Source of the DNA: Rhizobium favelukesii
Lineage (GTDB): Bacteria; Pseudomonadota; Alphaproteobacteria; Rhizobiales; Rhizobiaceae
DNA: 64,000 nt
Assembly: GCF_000577275.2 (NCBI RefSeq)
Contig: NZ_HG916852.1
Coordinates: 561,001-625,000 of the forward strand
Direction: 5' to 3'
Shown here: positions 1 through 8,807 of the stretch, piece by piece
Numbering within the stretch: position 1 is the first letter of the stretch
Layout of the letters: the number at the start of each line of letters is the position of its first letter
Program-made: the position numbers and the translations under genes
Notes under the pieces: generated by a model
Database searches by the model: none
Seen by the model: only the letters and a program-made list of their open reading frames with translations
Told to the model about the DNA's origin: nothing

Positions 1-411
1 GCTGAATTCGGCAAGCTTCCACCTGAGAGCGACGCATGGCGCGCGCTGGCGGACATCAAGGCCGAGCATCAGTCGATGCTGCACGATCTCGACTCGCGCT
101 ACAAGGAGTTCTCCACCCTCGACGAACGCTTCCATCTGCTCATCCACGGGGCCTCGAAGAATCGCTTCATCGCCGATTTCTACGATGCGATCGCGATCAT
201 CTTCCACTATCACTACCAGTGGAACAAAGCTTTCGCGCGCGAGCGCAACGAACGCGCCATTCACGAGCACTTGGATTATATCGCCGCACTGGAATCGCGC
301 GATCAAGGGGCGATCGATTTCTCCTGTCGCCTGCATTTGCGCTCGGCGCGGCAGACGTTGCTACAATCGATTCCGCAGGTGCCTTCCGACGAGTTTCTGG
401 CACAGAGTTAA
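1..411 (+). CDS. GntR-family regulator, C-terminal FCD domain (5'-truncated by window)
   Basis: An open frame runs from the first base to a TAA at 409-411, giving about 136 residues with no start in the window. The protein is the all-helical FCD ligand-binding domain of FadR/GntR-type repressors. Visible hallmarks are the D-x3-H pair in LDERFHLLIHGASKN, the ER-x2-H segment (ERAIHEHLDYIAALESRD) and a final Arg-Leu-His (SCRLHL), which together supply the metal/ligand-binding histidines. The N-terminal winged helix must lie left of the window. The ligand cannot be told; the family senses small carboxylic acids. The stop lies next to a hairpin that better serves the converging gene. Confidence 0.85.
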   Translation, partial: AEFGKLPPESDAWRALADIKAEHQSMLHDLDSRYKEFSTLDERFHLLIHGASKNRFIADFYDAIAIIFHYHYQWNKAFARERNERAIHEHLDYIAALESRDQGAIDFSCRLHLRSARQTLLQSIPQVPSDEFLAQS

Positions 412-416
412 TCTAA

Positions 417-436
417 AACCCGGCCGAGGCCGGGTT
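417..436 (-). terminator. Hairpin terminator between converging genes
   Basis: A perfect 8-bp stem (AACCCGGC / GCCGGGTT) encloses a CGAG loop. On the minus strand the stem runs straight into TTTTAGATT, a typical rho-independent tail, so it mainly ends the leftward secreted-protein gene whose stop is at 435-437. On the plus strand it follows the GntR stop by five bases but lacks a T-run. Confidence 0.65.
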
Positions 437-795
437 ATCGGCACGCCTGCTGCGTGTCGGGCGAAGTCATCGTAGTGCTTAGCGTTGGGTTGGATGTGCC
501 GTTGGAGTCGCGGCGCTCCACAGTCGTTCAGGTCGCCGCCCGAGATGCCCGACTGCCCGTTCGGGCTCGTCACGCTATTGGTAGCGTTCGGATCCATCGG
601 CATGCCGGTGCCATTGCCGTTATTGTTGATGCCAGGCGAGTTGTTGTTTCATGCCCAGCGTCGCTGCAGAGCCGCTGCCGGTTGCATTTGCTCCGCCGCT
701 TGCGGTGGCACCACCGGTGCCACCGCAAGATGCGCCATGGCGCTGGTTGCAAGTCCGATTGCACGAACGGGCGCTCCTATCGCTTTTAGGAGCAT
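435..795 (-). pseudogene. Frameshifted small secreted Asn/Gly-rich protein
   Basis: The start at 795 has a good ribosome site (AAAGGAG, 8 bases upstream) and a signal peptide ending SAMA. Downstream, sensible sequence continues only if the frame is switched three times: near 729-733 (to a Gly/Ala/Thr-rich stretch), at the T-run near 647-649 (to NNNSPGINNNGNGTG...), and near 508-518 (to ...DSNGTSNPTLSTTMTSPD ending at TAA 437-435, directly before the terminator). The intact parent would be about 119 residues, exported, of unknown role. The frame switches suggest decay or sequencing error; the first two compensate each other. Confidence 0.55.
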
Positions 796-922
796 GGAAG
801 GTTCTCCTTTGGCTTCGTAGGCTTCGTGACCGACAATAGTCCTCTCCCCTCGGTCGAGGCGCTTCATCGCGTCGCATTTCGGGATTGGGAGCTTTGCGCG
901 AGAGGCCGGCCATCATTCGCGG

Positions 923-1198
923 TTATCTGCAGCGGCGTACCGTCTTGGTGACCTCGTCGCCATCATCGGTCATTGTTGTGACCGTCTTGGTGTAGCAGCG
1001 ATCGCGATAATAGCGGTCACGATCTCGGAGGGCGCCAACTCTGATGCCGTGCTCGTTGATGGTAATTCCGGGACGCACACGATCATAATCGTCGTCGCTG
1101 TGTTCGCGCGTCACGGTCACGCTGTCAGCCATGGCAGGAGCGACGACCGAACAGAGCGCCATCGCCGCAACAGTACAGTTCATAAGGGTCTTTCGCAT
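923..1198 (-). CDS. Small exported hypothetical protein
   Basis: A 91-residue protein with a clear Sec signal peptide (MRKTLMNCTVAAMALCSVV, cleavage after APAMA). The mature part is short and highly charged, with DDDYDRVRPG, RDRDRYYRDRC and a C-terminal TVRRCR. Two cysteines could form a disulphide in the periplasm. AAGGAG sits 8 bases before the ATG. No catalytic motif is visible. Small secreted proteins of this style are common in rhizobia; no function is assigned. Confidence 0.7.
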   Translation of the reverse strand: MRKTLMNCTVAAMALCSVVAPAMADSVTVTREHSDDDYDRVRPGITINEHGIRVGALRDRDRYYRDRCYTKTVTTMTDDGDEVTKTVRRCR

Positions 1199-1320
1199 GT
1201 CGATTCTCCTTCATTCATGAGAAGACCAACGAAGGAGAAAAGAACTGGTTCCTCGAAAAATGACGCGCCGACCCGTCGGATTGCCCTCTTTCGAGGATCA
1301 AACGGGGCGGCGGCGAGGAT

Positions 1321-2814
1321 CTATTGCGACGCTTCGCTGGCCGCTGCGGCAACCGGCGTCCGGCCGTGTTCACGTCCCACTGGAATGAGCCAAGCCGACA
1401 GGAACGTCAGTACGGCAACCACGGCCACACCCCAGAACGTCCAGTGAAGCGAGGCATCGAAGACCGCGCGGATCGTGGGATCGGCGGCCAATTCGGAAAG
1501 CCCGGTTGGCTGGTTCAGTACATCATGCAGCGAGCTTGCTGCATCGCCGGCGGCATAATGGCTGATGCCGGCATTGAGAATGGCGCCGAGCACGGTTGCG
1601 CCGAGCGTATTGCCGAGGCTGCGGGCGAAGATGATCGAGGCAGTGGCGCTGCCGCGCATCGACCATTCGACGCTGTCCTGCACGAGTGCGATGCTGGTGA
1701 GGCTGATCAGCCCCATGCCGAAGCCCATGAAGAAGGAGCCTGCTCCGGCAAGCGCCGGATGGCTGTCGGGCGTCAGAAAGAGCAGGAAACTTGCGCCGAA
1801 GGGAAACATCAGGCTGCCGACCCGCAGCGTCCGGCGGATGCCGAACGCCTTGAAGAAGCGGCTGGAGAGCATTACCGCCAGCGGCCAGCCGACGACCAGC
1901 ATGGTCAAGGTAAAGCCGGCCACGATCGACGATCGCCCGAGGACGCCCTGGACGTACATGGGCAATACCGTCGATAGACCGATCAGCGCCATTCCGGCCA
2001 ACAGCGTGGCGGCGTTGCTGGTCGCAACCAGCCGGCGGCTCCACAGCGCGATGGAAATGATCGGCTCTGCCGCCCGCTTCTCCTGCCGCAGGAAAAGGAC
2101 GGCGGCAACGACGAACACCAGGGCGAGCAATGCCAATACCCACGCTTTGGCATCCGCGGCCTCCGTGAGGATGACGAGCAATGCGATGACGGCGATCGAA
2201 AACAGAATGGCGCCGAGATAATCGATCTTTGCCTGCTTATGTGCGACCGATTCCTTGAGGAAGAAGGCAAAGGCGGCGATCGACACGATGCCGATCGGCA
2301 GGTTGATCCAGAAGATCCAGGCCCAGGAAATGGTGTCAACGATCACACCGCCGGCGAGCGGCCCGACGACCGCCGATGTGGCCCATACCGTTGCCATGAT
2401 CCCTTGCACGCGACCCCGCTCCTCCAGCGTGAAGAGGTCGCCGATGATCGTCATCGTTACCGGCTGGATCGCCCCGGCGCCGAGCCCCTGCAGCAGACGG
2501 AAGACGATCAGCGACGCCATCGACCATGCGAGGCCGCAGAACAGGGAGCCGACGAGAAAGATCAGAATGCCGGCGATCAGCACCGGCTTGCGCCCGAAGA
2601 TGTCCGAAAGCTTGCCATAGATGACGGTTGTCGTCGACTGCGCCAGAAGAAACGCCGAGAAGACCCAGCTGTAGTAGGTAAAACCGCCTAACTGCCCGAC
2701 GATCTTCGGCATTGCGGTCGCGACGATCGTTGCCTCGATGGCGACCATGAAGGTCGCGAGCATGATGATGGCGACGACGAGCGCACGGTTCGAGCGCTGA
2801 GCTGTAGTGGACAT
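1321..2814 (-). CDS. DHA2-family (EmrB/QacA-type) multidrug MFS transporter
   Basis: A 497-residue inner-membrane protein of the 14-helix drug:H+ antiporter class. The first helix starts at about residue 11 (ALVVAIIMLATFMVAIEAT). The MFS motif A is GKLSDIFGRKPVL after helix 2, and motif C (antiporter signature) is visible as VVGPLAGGVI in helix 5. The C-terminal tail is short and basic. CGGAGAAG precedes the ATG at a normal distance, and a promoter lies upstream. It likely extrudes a toxic compound; the substrate cannot be inferred. No intact membrane-fusion partner is adjacent, although a decayed HlyD-type fragment lies about 200 bp away. Confidence 0.9.
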   Translation of the reverse strand: MSTTAQRSNRALVVAIIMLATFMVAIEATIVATAMPKIVGQLGGFTYYSWVFSAFLLAQSTTTVIYGKLSDIFGRKPVLIAGILIFLVGSLFCGLAWSMASLIVFRLLQGLGAGAIQPVTMTIIGDLFTLEERGRVQGIMATVWATSAVVGPLAGGVIVDTISWAWIFWINLPIGIVSIAAFAFFLKESVAHKQAKIDYLGAILFSIAVIALLVILTEAADAKAWVLALLALVFVVAAVLFLRQEKRAAEPIISIALWSRRLVATSNAATLLAGMALIGLSTVLPMYVQGVLGRSSIVAGFTLTMLVVGWPLAVMLSSRFFKAFGIRRTLRVGSLMFPFGASFLLFLTPDSHPALAGAGSFFMGFGMGLISLTSIALVQDSVEWSMRGSATASIIFARSLGNTLGATVLGAILNAGISHYAAGDAASSLHDVLNQPTGLSELAADPTIRAVFDASLHWTFWGVAVVAVLTFLSAWLIPVGREHGRTPVAAAASEASQ

Positions 2815-2900
2815 GACATCTTCTCCGGGTACTCCGCGAAGTGCCGGAAATGCTCGGCAGGTCGGCAGGCGGGAAACGCGCCGGCGCGAAGTGTTGCACC

Positions 2901-2929
2901 GTTCTATGCCGCCAACGAAAACCCGTCAA
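2901..2929 (-). promoter_or_regulatory. Predicted sigma70-like promoter of the MFS gene
   Basis: On the minus strand, TTGACG (2929-2924), a 17-base spacer and TAGAAC (2906-2901) lie about 90 bases before the MFS start codon. Assigned by consensus only. Confidence 0.45.
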
Positions 2930-2997
2930 TTATTATCCGTTTGGTTACGAGTGCAGTTTTCCTGCGTCGCGGCGAAGGTGGCCAGGGGCGCGGCATT

Positions 2998-3252
2998 CTG
3001 GACCGGACCTCGACGACACCGTCGAGGTCGCCGCCGCCGCAACCACCCTCGACCGCGCCACCGGCCAGCTCTTCTAGCTCCCGTCGCTCTCGCTTGCTGA
3101 CAAAATCCTCATCAAGGACAACAAGCTCATCCTCGGAATGCCCGTCGAGGTCTTGTCCAACCGCCGAGCGAACCGCCCTCGCATCGTTCATCAAACCATT
3201 CACCGACCAAACGATGAAGGCATTAGAGACGAATGAGGCACGTAGAAGGGGA
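2998..3252 (+). pseudogene. Remnant of HlyD-family type I secretion adaptor (C-terminal end)
   Basis: Two frames together recover the typical end of an HlyD/PrsE-like membrane-fusion protein. The first reads DDTVEVAAAATTLDRATGQLF, then a stop at the place of the usual Tyr, then SLADKILIKDNKLILGMPVEV. The second continues with AERTALASFIKPFTDQ, matching the family's conserved tail (GMPVEVFIQTGERTALSYLLKPxTDQ, from memory). No start, N-terminus or partner ABC gene is present. The remainder of the gap up to 3847 holds no convincing gene. It is a relic, probably left after deletion of a type I secretion locus. Confidence 0.65.
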
Positions 3253-3624
3253 GTGGCGTGCGCATCGCGCGACACCTGTTTCAGGCGCCGCAAACCTCAG
3301 CGGGATGATGGAACAGGGTTAAAATTCAATTACCGGCTGTCGGCGGCTTTTACCAGATTGCAATAATATATATACCTATTGTCGTAAGAAGTGGATAGAT
3401 GTTAGGCATTTTACAACAGGAAGGCGCATGCTATTCTTAGAAAGCTCTAGGTTTTTAGAGTTGATGTTGGGATTATTCTCGACATGGTAGCTGCTTCTAT
3501 GGCTCGGTTTGGTCTTTGACCAAATGAGCGCGTTGCTTGTTGTCGGCGTGGCCGTACGACTTGAAGATATAAAAACAATCTGGAGGAGATATCCGATGTT
3601 TCATATGGAGATTTTGCTTCCCTT

Positions 3625-3715
3625 CGGCCTTTCCTAAAGGCCGCCGAGGCATTGAGCCATCAGGCGAGTGGCTGGGAACCACCTTCGACCGCACGGTCGG
3701 ACCGCGATGAAGGTA
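3625..3715 (+). other. Structured leader upstream of the luxR-type gene
   Basis: A perfect 8-bp hairpin (CGGCCTTT, loop CCT, AAAGGCCG; 3625-3643) is followed near 3690 by a second hairpin built around CGACC-GCAC-GGTCG, inside an outer CCTTC/GAAGG pairing. Both lie 130-220 bases before the regulator start. They could act as an attenuator or a terminator of upstream transcription; no known riboswitch is recognised. The surrounding 3253-3847 otherwise holds only AT-rich sequence (3365-3480) without a supported gene. Confidence 0.3.
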
Positions 3716-3847
3716 GCCTGAAACATTCATAAAGGTGAAAGCGCGGCAATTGTGCTGCTGTATGCAATATCGGGCGGACGGCGTCATGAAACGACGCGGG
3801 CCGTACGTGAAACTCTGGAAATTCGCCACAGCATTGGAGTGGGTCCG

Positions 3848-4972
3848 ATGATCAATAGCTTTGGTGAAGACATCTGCTTGCCCCTGGTACAGTTGATCTA
3901 CGAAACCGTTGTGAGTCCGCCCGAATGGGAAAAGGTCATAGCGGAGTTGATCGACATCACCAAGGCTGCCGCAGGTGCAGTTGTGGGCTTCAAAGGGGCG
4001 GAGGATCGGCGCGCGAGCGTGTTTGCAAAGGGCGTTCCGAAAGCCTCCCTCTGCAATCCGCAGATGATCGCCGCATTGCATGCAGCGACGCTCACCCTGG
4101 GGCAAGGGGCGTTCCTGACGATCGATTTGAAGGCCAAGCTCAATCCGCAATGGGACGTGCCCGTGCACGAATGTTTTGGTGCCGAGGGCAGCCTTCTTAT
4201 ACTCGTCCTCGTCAAGGAAGGCGGGCGCCGCATTGCACTCGTGCTTCATTTCGATCGGGGAGGTCGAAGCGATACGGACAGAGCGGCCGAAACGCTGATG
4301 AAATTGCTGCCGCACTTTCAGACGGCCTTTGCAATACAGAAAACGACACTTCTGGAGCGGGAGAAATCCGCGCACATGGAGAGTGCCTTCTTCAGTTCCT
4401 CGGCACCCTCTGCAATCATCACGGAAGACTATCAGGTGCGCCTGGCGAATGGCAGTTTCGAGAAATTTGTCGAAGCGTCGCATCTGCTCGTCGAATACAG
4501 CGACTCGGTGATCGATTTTGTCGATACCACTCTTCAGGATGAGGTTGCTCGACTGATCGGCATGGCGGCGTCGCATGGACGCGTTCGCCATGTTGCCTGG
4601 GTCGAGGACAAAGTGAAGAACATCAAATGGCTCGTCAGCGTCGATGCGCTGTCGGGACGCGTTGGCCTAGGATCGCAATTCAAGAACGTCTTTGCCACCA
4701 ACGAGCGTGTTTACATGCTCACGATACGCGAACTTGGTGGAAACAGCCTGTTGGCGCCAGACACCATCAAGTCCATCTTTGGCCTGACACCGACAGAGGC
4801 CGATCTTGCGTATTGCCTTTTGAGGGGAGAAACGGCATCGGAGATCGCGCGGCAACGCGGGGTCTCAAAGAACACGGTCCACAACCAGCTTGCCTCCGCG
4901 ATGGCCCGCGTCGGGGTGAACCGGCAGACGCAATTTCTCCACTGCCTATCGATGCTTTCCGCGATGTGCTGA
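3848..4972 (+). CDS. LuxR-family transcriptional regulator
   Basis: A 374-residue protein ending in a LuxR-type helix-turn-helix: FGLTPTEADLAYCLLRGE, then TASEIARQRGVSKNTVHNQL, covering about residues 310-374. The first 300 residues resemble PAS-like sensor regions seen in rhizobial orphan LuxR proteins, with no acyl-homoserine-lactone domain motif recognised. The ATG at 3848 was preferred over an upstream GTG at 3752 because GGAG lies 8 bases before it. It converges on the outer-membrane protein gene with a 9-base gap. A role in controlling nearby surface genes is only a guess from position. Confidence 0.8.
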   Translation: MINSFGEDICLPLVQLIYETVVSPPEWEKVIAELIDITKAAAGAVVGFKGAEDRRASVFAKGVPKASLCNPQMIAALHAATLTLGQGAFLTIDLKAKLNPQWDVPVHECFGAEGSLLILVLVKEGGRRIALVLHFDRGGRSDTDRAAETLMKLLPHFQTAFAIQKTTLLEREKSAHMESAFFSSSAPSAIITEDYQVRLANGSFEKFVEASHLLVEYSDSVIDFVDTTLQDEVARLIGMAASHGRVRHVAWVEDKVKNIKWLVSVDALSGRVGLGSQFKNVFATNERVYMLTIRELGGNSLLAPDTIKSIFGLTPTEADLAYCLLRGETASEIARQRGVSKNTVHNQLASAMARVGVNRQTQFLHCLSMLSAMC

Positions 4973-4980
4973 CGTGTTGC

Positions 4981-6300
4981 TCAGAACCGCCAGGTAATGC
5001 TGACGGAAACGTTGTAGTCGATCGCGTGACTCATTCCGATCGTGGGCGATACACCATCACCGGCATCCGCGACATAGTTGATCGTCGGTACTTTGTTGAC
5101 GAAGTTCACGCCGGCGTCCAAGCCGACCACCAGGTTCTCGCTTGGCGCGTAGCGCAGCCCGGCGCCCACGCCGGCAAGCAGGCTGGCGTCATCGCGCGTT
5201 TCGGAGACAAAGTCGAAAGCGCCAGTCGATACGCTCGGCAGAATCGCAGAGTAATGGCTTCGATAGTGGGAATGGAGGTAGGCGCCGCCAAATCTCGCAT
5301 CGAACGAGACACTGAGATCCGGCTGCAGCGCCCTGCTTATGCCCAGTTCCGCGAGGGCGCCGACATAGCGCGCATCAAGTTCGTCGGTCTGCCCGACGCC
5401 GATCTCGGGGACTACCGTGCCAGGAATGCTGGCCCCTATGACGAGTGTCCTGCGAAAATCCACGTCGCGATCGATGGAGCGATACATCGGGCCGAATTTG
5501 GGCGTAATCGTCCAGCCGCCTTGGAGATCGATCGGAGCGCCGAGTAGCAGTGTCTGATCGATGACAGTGGCATCCTCGCTGCGCTCATCGATGATTGCGC
5601 TGTTGCTGAGGTCGCCGATTGCTCGCAGAGTGATACCGGTATTGTCGGCATAGGCAGCATAGGCTGCGGCACTTGGGGTGCCGCCATTGGTCACGAGCGC
5701 GGTAAATACGCCGCCGGCAACCGAACTGCTCGAAGCAAATTGTGTAATCCGGCCATCTGCAAGCGCCGATGACGCGGCCGAGTGGATGTGCGCCGTCCCC
5801 CCCGCGCTGTCGTTTACCGTGACATCTGCCACCGCGGCCGCAGGCAGCGTACCCGTAGGTGATGCCGTCAGAGTATTGATGCTGCCGTTCGCCGAGTTCC
5901 CGAAGCTCAGGTTCAGCGAATTTTGCCCGGCAAGGCTCGTTCGGTCCGTGGAACCGGAAGAAAGGTCTGCGATGCTGCCGTTCCACTCCAGGATAAACGG
6001 CTGCGATCCAATCTGCCCAAGCGGCAGATCCAGGCTGATGCCGAGGTTGAGGCCATCGTCAACGACCCTGCTGTCTCCGCTTCCGAAGAAATCGGGCCGG
6101 CGCGAACCCCAGCTTGGCAGGCTCAACCAGTTGATCCCGGTCCCGATCTGCAAGCTTGCTACGGGTTCCTCATTCTGCGCCGTTGGCGTCAGTTTGATGT
6201 CGTCCGCAACTGCAATGGAGGTGGTGCTTGCAAGGCTTGCCAGAGCCGCAACCATGATCGCAGCCAGTTTGTGCGACTGAACGGCAAGGCAGATCCGCAT
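4981..6300 (-). CDS. Putative outer-membrane beta-barrel protein
   Basis: A 439-residue protein beginning with a signal peptide (basic MRICLAVQSHK, then a hydrophobic stretch to IAVADD). The C-terminus, YNVSVSITWRF, ends in Phe after alternating residues, the typical recognition end for outer-membrane barrel insertion. The last 200 residues show amphipathic strands and ...GVGAGLRYAPSENLVVGLDAG, like OmpA-type barrels; the middle is Ser/Ala/Thr-rich. The start at 6300 places the signal peptide correctly; an upstream ATG at 6348 would add 16 non-hydrophobic residues. It may be a porin, autotransporter-like or adhesin-type protein; the substrate is unknown. Confidence 0.65.
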   Translation of the reverse strand: MRICLAVQSHKLAAIMVAALASLASTTSIAVADDIKLTPTAQNEEPVASLQIGTGINWLSLPSWGSRRPDFFGSGDSRVVDDGLNLGISLDLPLGQIGSQPFILEWNGSIADLSSGSTDRTSLAGQNSLNLSFGNSANGSINTLTASPTGTLPAAAVADVTVNDSAGGTAHIHSAASSALADGRITQFASSSSVAGGVFTALVTNGGTPSAAAYAAYADNTGITLRAIGDLSNSAIIDERSEDATVIDQTLLLGAPIDLQGGWTITPKFGPMYRSIDRDVDFRRTLVIGASIPGTVVPEIGVGQTDELDARYVGALAELGISRALQPDLSVSFDARFGGAYLHSHYRSHYSAILPSVSTGAFDFVSETRDDASLLAGVGAGLRYAPSENLVVGLDAGVNFVNKVPTINYVADAGDGVSPTIGMSHAIDYNVSVSITWRF

Positions 6301-6362
6301 TCTCTCGTCACCCCAATATGGCCGCCGAAGCACGCCGGCACGACACACCGAGGTCTATTACT

Positions 6363-6368
6363 ATTATA
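6363..6368 (-). promoter_or_regulatory. TATAAT -10 element upstream of the outer-membrane protein gene
   Basis: A perfect TATAAT on the minus strand lies in a short AT-rich gap, 63 bases before the chosen start. The -35 is poor (GCTAAT at 16-base spacing), which would fit an activator-dependent promoter. Confidence 0.35.
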
Positions 6369-6435
6369 ATTTAGTATACAATCAATTAGCCGCGGTTTCC
6401 TCCGCCGGGAAGATCATGCGAACGGTGCATAAATG

Positions 6436-6741
6436 TCACGGCACCGACACAACGCAGAGCTTCTCGCCGTTCGGACCAAAGACGGTGAGCCGGGCGCTCC
6501 ATCCGTTCGGCGACACGGAGACGGTCGATCGCGAAAGCGCAAGCCGTCCTGGGTCAGCCTTCTGGAAATCACCGCCTTGAACATTGCTTGAGGTGTTGCC
6601 ATTGGAATTCGAGAAGATCTCGAACTGGTAGCTTCCTTCACCGCGACCATCGCTTTCGATCGTCGGGACCAGGGTCATGGCGCCGCCAGTCTCCTTATGG
6701 TGCTCGATGATGCAATGTACGGGTGGGAGGGCCGCAATCAT
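6436..6741 (-). CDS. csgH: CsgH-like curli assembly protein
   Basis: A 101-residue protein lying just downstream of the curlin gene on the same strand. Its layout, a Cys near the N-terminus (PPVHCIIEH), TLVPTIESDGRGEGSYQFEI, then NVQGGDFQK and alternating beta-rich segments, resembles the CsgH family of alphaproteobacteria, small beta-sandwich proteins that hold curli subunits soluble. GGAG precedes the ATG by 7 bases. No cleavable signal peptide is apparent, which is odd for a periplasmic chaperone; a lower-scoring hydrophobic MIAALPP start is all that is seen. Family assignment is by pattern and neighbour, not by search. Confidence 0.65.
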   Translation of the reverse strand: MIAALPPVHCIIEHHKETGGAMTLVPTIESDGRGEGSYQFEIFSNSNGNTSSNVQGGDFQKADPGRLALSRSTVSVSPNGWSARLTVFGPNGEKLCVVSVP

Positions 6742-6801
6742 TGTAGGACTCCGTAGCGAAAGAGGTCAGCGGCATCGCCGCTGACCTTCAACTGAACTCG
6801 A

Positions 6802-7164
6802 CTAGTGTTGAATGGTGATGGATTTGTTGCCGACGCCGGACTGATAGGTCTGAGAGTCGTTGCCAACGCCAAACTGACCGGTAAAAGACATGTTTCCTCT
6901 GCCCGATTGTTCGGTATACGATTCGTTACCGAAACCTCTTTGTAGGGTTACGGATTCGTTGTATCTGCCATGTTGAACAGTTGATGCGTCATTCCAGCCG
7001 CCGCGCTGGCCAGTGAAGCTGAAGTTGCCCCTGCCACTCTGGGCCGTGCCAGCGAAGTTGCCCCAGCCGCTCTGATCCGTGATGGACTGATTATCCGCAG
7101 CGAATACGCCGGAGATCGACGAAAGCGCAAACACGGTTGCAATTACTAGACCCTTGATTTTCAT
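6802..7164 (-). CDS. Curlin-repeat amyloid subunit (CsgA/CsgB-like)
   Basis: A 120-residue secreted protein. The signal peptide is MKIKGLVIATVFALSS to GVFAAD. The mature part is almost wholly nine consecutive 11-residue curlin units of pattern N-x-S-x-T-x-Q-x-G-x-G (for example NESYTEQSGRG, NMSFTGQFGVG, NDSQTYQSGVG), the last one partial. Such repeats stack as a beta-solenoid and polymerise into extracellular curli fibres for adhesion and biofilm. The ATG at 7164 has GAGGAG upstream; the longer frame to 7209 lacks one. The secretion pore gene csgG and nucleation genes are not in the window. Confidence 0.88.
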   Translation of the reverse strand: MKIKGLVIATVFALSSISGVFAADNQSITDQSGWGNFAGTAQSGRGNFSFTGQRGGWNDASTVQHGRYNESVTLQRGFGNESYTEQSGRGNMSFTGQFGVGNDSQTYQSGVGNKSITIQH

Positions 7165-7445
7165 TGTATCTCTCCTCTTCCCCCGTCGGAATTGACGGTT
7201 GAGAGACACTACCGCATCGCCACTCGCGCGCGGGTTTCAAAGCTTACCTAATGGAATGGATGAATTCCCCGTTTGCGGCAAGGAATGTGGTGTCGCTTAG
7301 TGATGATGGGGGCTGCAATCGTTTCCGTGACTATGCCATTAGTGACATGTGCCAGACAGGTAGGCTGGAGCTCTAGAGTTCCTGAAGGTCGCTTCAACGA
7401 CACATTGGGCGACTGCGATACGCTTCCACACGATTTTGAAAAGAG

Positions 7446-7460
7446 ATGGTGCCGCTTACG
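7446..7460. other. attL core
   Basis: ATGGTGCCGCTTACG is identical to the tRNA-Thr 3' end at 50460-50474. Similarity extends outward (GAAAAGAG versus GAAAAGA) with one base of gap. The following bases (AGGAATCGCAC) loosely resemble a T-arm, as expected for a decayed tRNA tail left after integration. The integrase starts 154 bp away. The rest of 7240-7613 holds no supported gene. Confidence 0.75.
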
Positions 7461-7613
7461 GGCACAGGAATCGCACATCACCGCATTTCAAGCCGTATCA
7501 TGACGCCTCAATATGATTGTTTTACAATGACTTACTTGTAAAATCACGACTCGTCATGTATCACTCAATACCATCAAATCTCACTCAAAAGGGTGGATTG
7601 AAAGGTGGATTGA

Positions 7614-8807
7614 ATGGGTCGCGAGTTAAATAGGCTGTCTGCCGTTTCAGTCAAGAAATTGGCACCGGGAAAGTACGCTGACGGTGGCGGCCTTTGGCTT
7701 TATAAGCGCGAAGACGGTGGGGGGCAATGGGTGCTCAGGGTCACTGTTCACGGTCGTCGTCGCGAGATGGGGCTGGGTCCAATTGCAGATATCTCCCTGA
7801 AAGACGCACGAGACGATGCCACCAAATGGCGGGCAGTTACGCGGCAAAACCTCGATCCCATCAAAGAACGGGAACGGCTGAAGCGAGAGGCCGCAAAACG
7901 CCTGCATTTGTTAAAGGAGATAGCTGAAGACGCTTTCGAAAGCCGGAAGGCAGAGCTGAAGGAAGACGGTGTCGCCGGACGTTGGTTCAGCCCGCTGGAG
8001 ATCCATATCCTGCCCAAGCTTGGTAAGGTTCCAGTTTCGGAAATCGATCAGACCGATATCCGGGACGTCCTCTCGCCCATATGGCATAAGAAGGCGGAGA
8101 CGGCGAGGAAAGCTTTAAACCGCCTTAGCATTTGCTTGAAGCATGCCGCAGCCCTCGGGCTTGAAGTTGATATTCAGGCCACAGAAAAGGCTCGGGCCCT
8201 TCTTGGCCAACAGCGGCACAAAGCCACCAATATCCCCGCCATGCCGTGGCGCGAAGTGCCTGCATTCTACGGCACGCTGTCCGATGGCACAGTCACGCAT
8301 CTCGCGTTGCGCCTACTGATCCTTACGGGGGTCCGCTCTGGCCCCCTGCGTTTCCTGCACGACAGCCAAATCAACGGCGATGTCTGGACAATCCCTGGCG
8401 AGGCCATGAAGGGGCGGAAGGACAAGACACCGGATTTTCGGGTGCCGCTTTCTGACGAGGCACTGGAGGTCATCAAGCAGGCTCGTCAGTTGTCACGCGA
8501 CGGCTTCCTTTTCCCGAGCGTAAAGCGCGGCGTTGTGTCGGATATGACCATGTCGCGGCTGATGGAGCGGGCGAAGATGGCGGCTAGGCCGCATGGCTTT
8601 CGGTCCAGCCTTCGCGACTGGATAGCCGAAGCGACCGATACCCCGCACGACGTCGCTGAAACGACACTCGGGCACATCGTCGGCGGCGCTGTCGAGCGGG
8701 CATATCGACGAACTGATTTTTTGGAGCAGCGCCGAACTCTGCTGGCGCGTTGGGCGAAACACGTCACAGGCCAAACCGGTCAAGTGATCCAGCTTGTGAA
8801 GGAATGA
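7614..8807 (+). CDS. int: Tyrosine-family phage integrase
   Basis: A 397-residue P4-type integrase. Residues 1-90 form the DUF4102-like arm-binding domain (KYADGGGLWLYKRED). The core-binding domain spans about 100-200, and the catalytic domain 215-385. Catalytic residues seen are the first Arg in LTGVRSGPLRFL, His-x2-Arg in HGFRSSLRDW, the His in TTLGHIVGG and the Tyr in ERAYRRTD. It would join phage and host att sites at tRNA-Thr. Its place beside attL, rather than beside the intact tRNA, is the less usual layout. The stop overlaps the next frame (ATGA). Confidence 0.95.
   Translation: MGRELNRLSAVSVKKLAPGKYADGGGLWLYKREDGGGQWVLRVTVHGRRREMGLGPIADISLKDARDDATKWRAVTRQNLDPIKERERLKREAAKRLHLLKEIAEDAFESRKAELKEDGVAGRWFSPLEIHILPKLGKVPVSEIDQTDIRDVLSPIWHKKAETARKALNRLSICLKHAAALGLEVDIQATEKARALLGQQRHKATNIPAMPWREVPAFYGTLSDGTVTHLALRLLILTGVRSGPLRFLHDSQINGDVWTIPGEAMKGRKDKTPDFRVPLSDEALEVIKQARQLSRDGFLFPSVKRGVVSDMTMSRLMERAKMAARPHGFRSSLRDWIAEATDTPHDVAETTLGHIVGGAVERAYRRTDFLEQRRTLLARWAKHVTGQTGQVIQLVKE

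Noticed and set aside
3497..4591. Long 364-residue minus-strand frame.
   Set aside because: Antisense shadow of the LuxR-type regulator, which has a recognisable DNA-binding domain and ribosome site.
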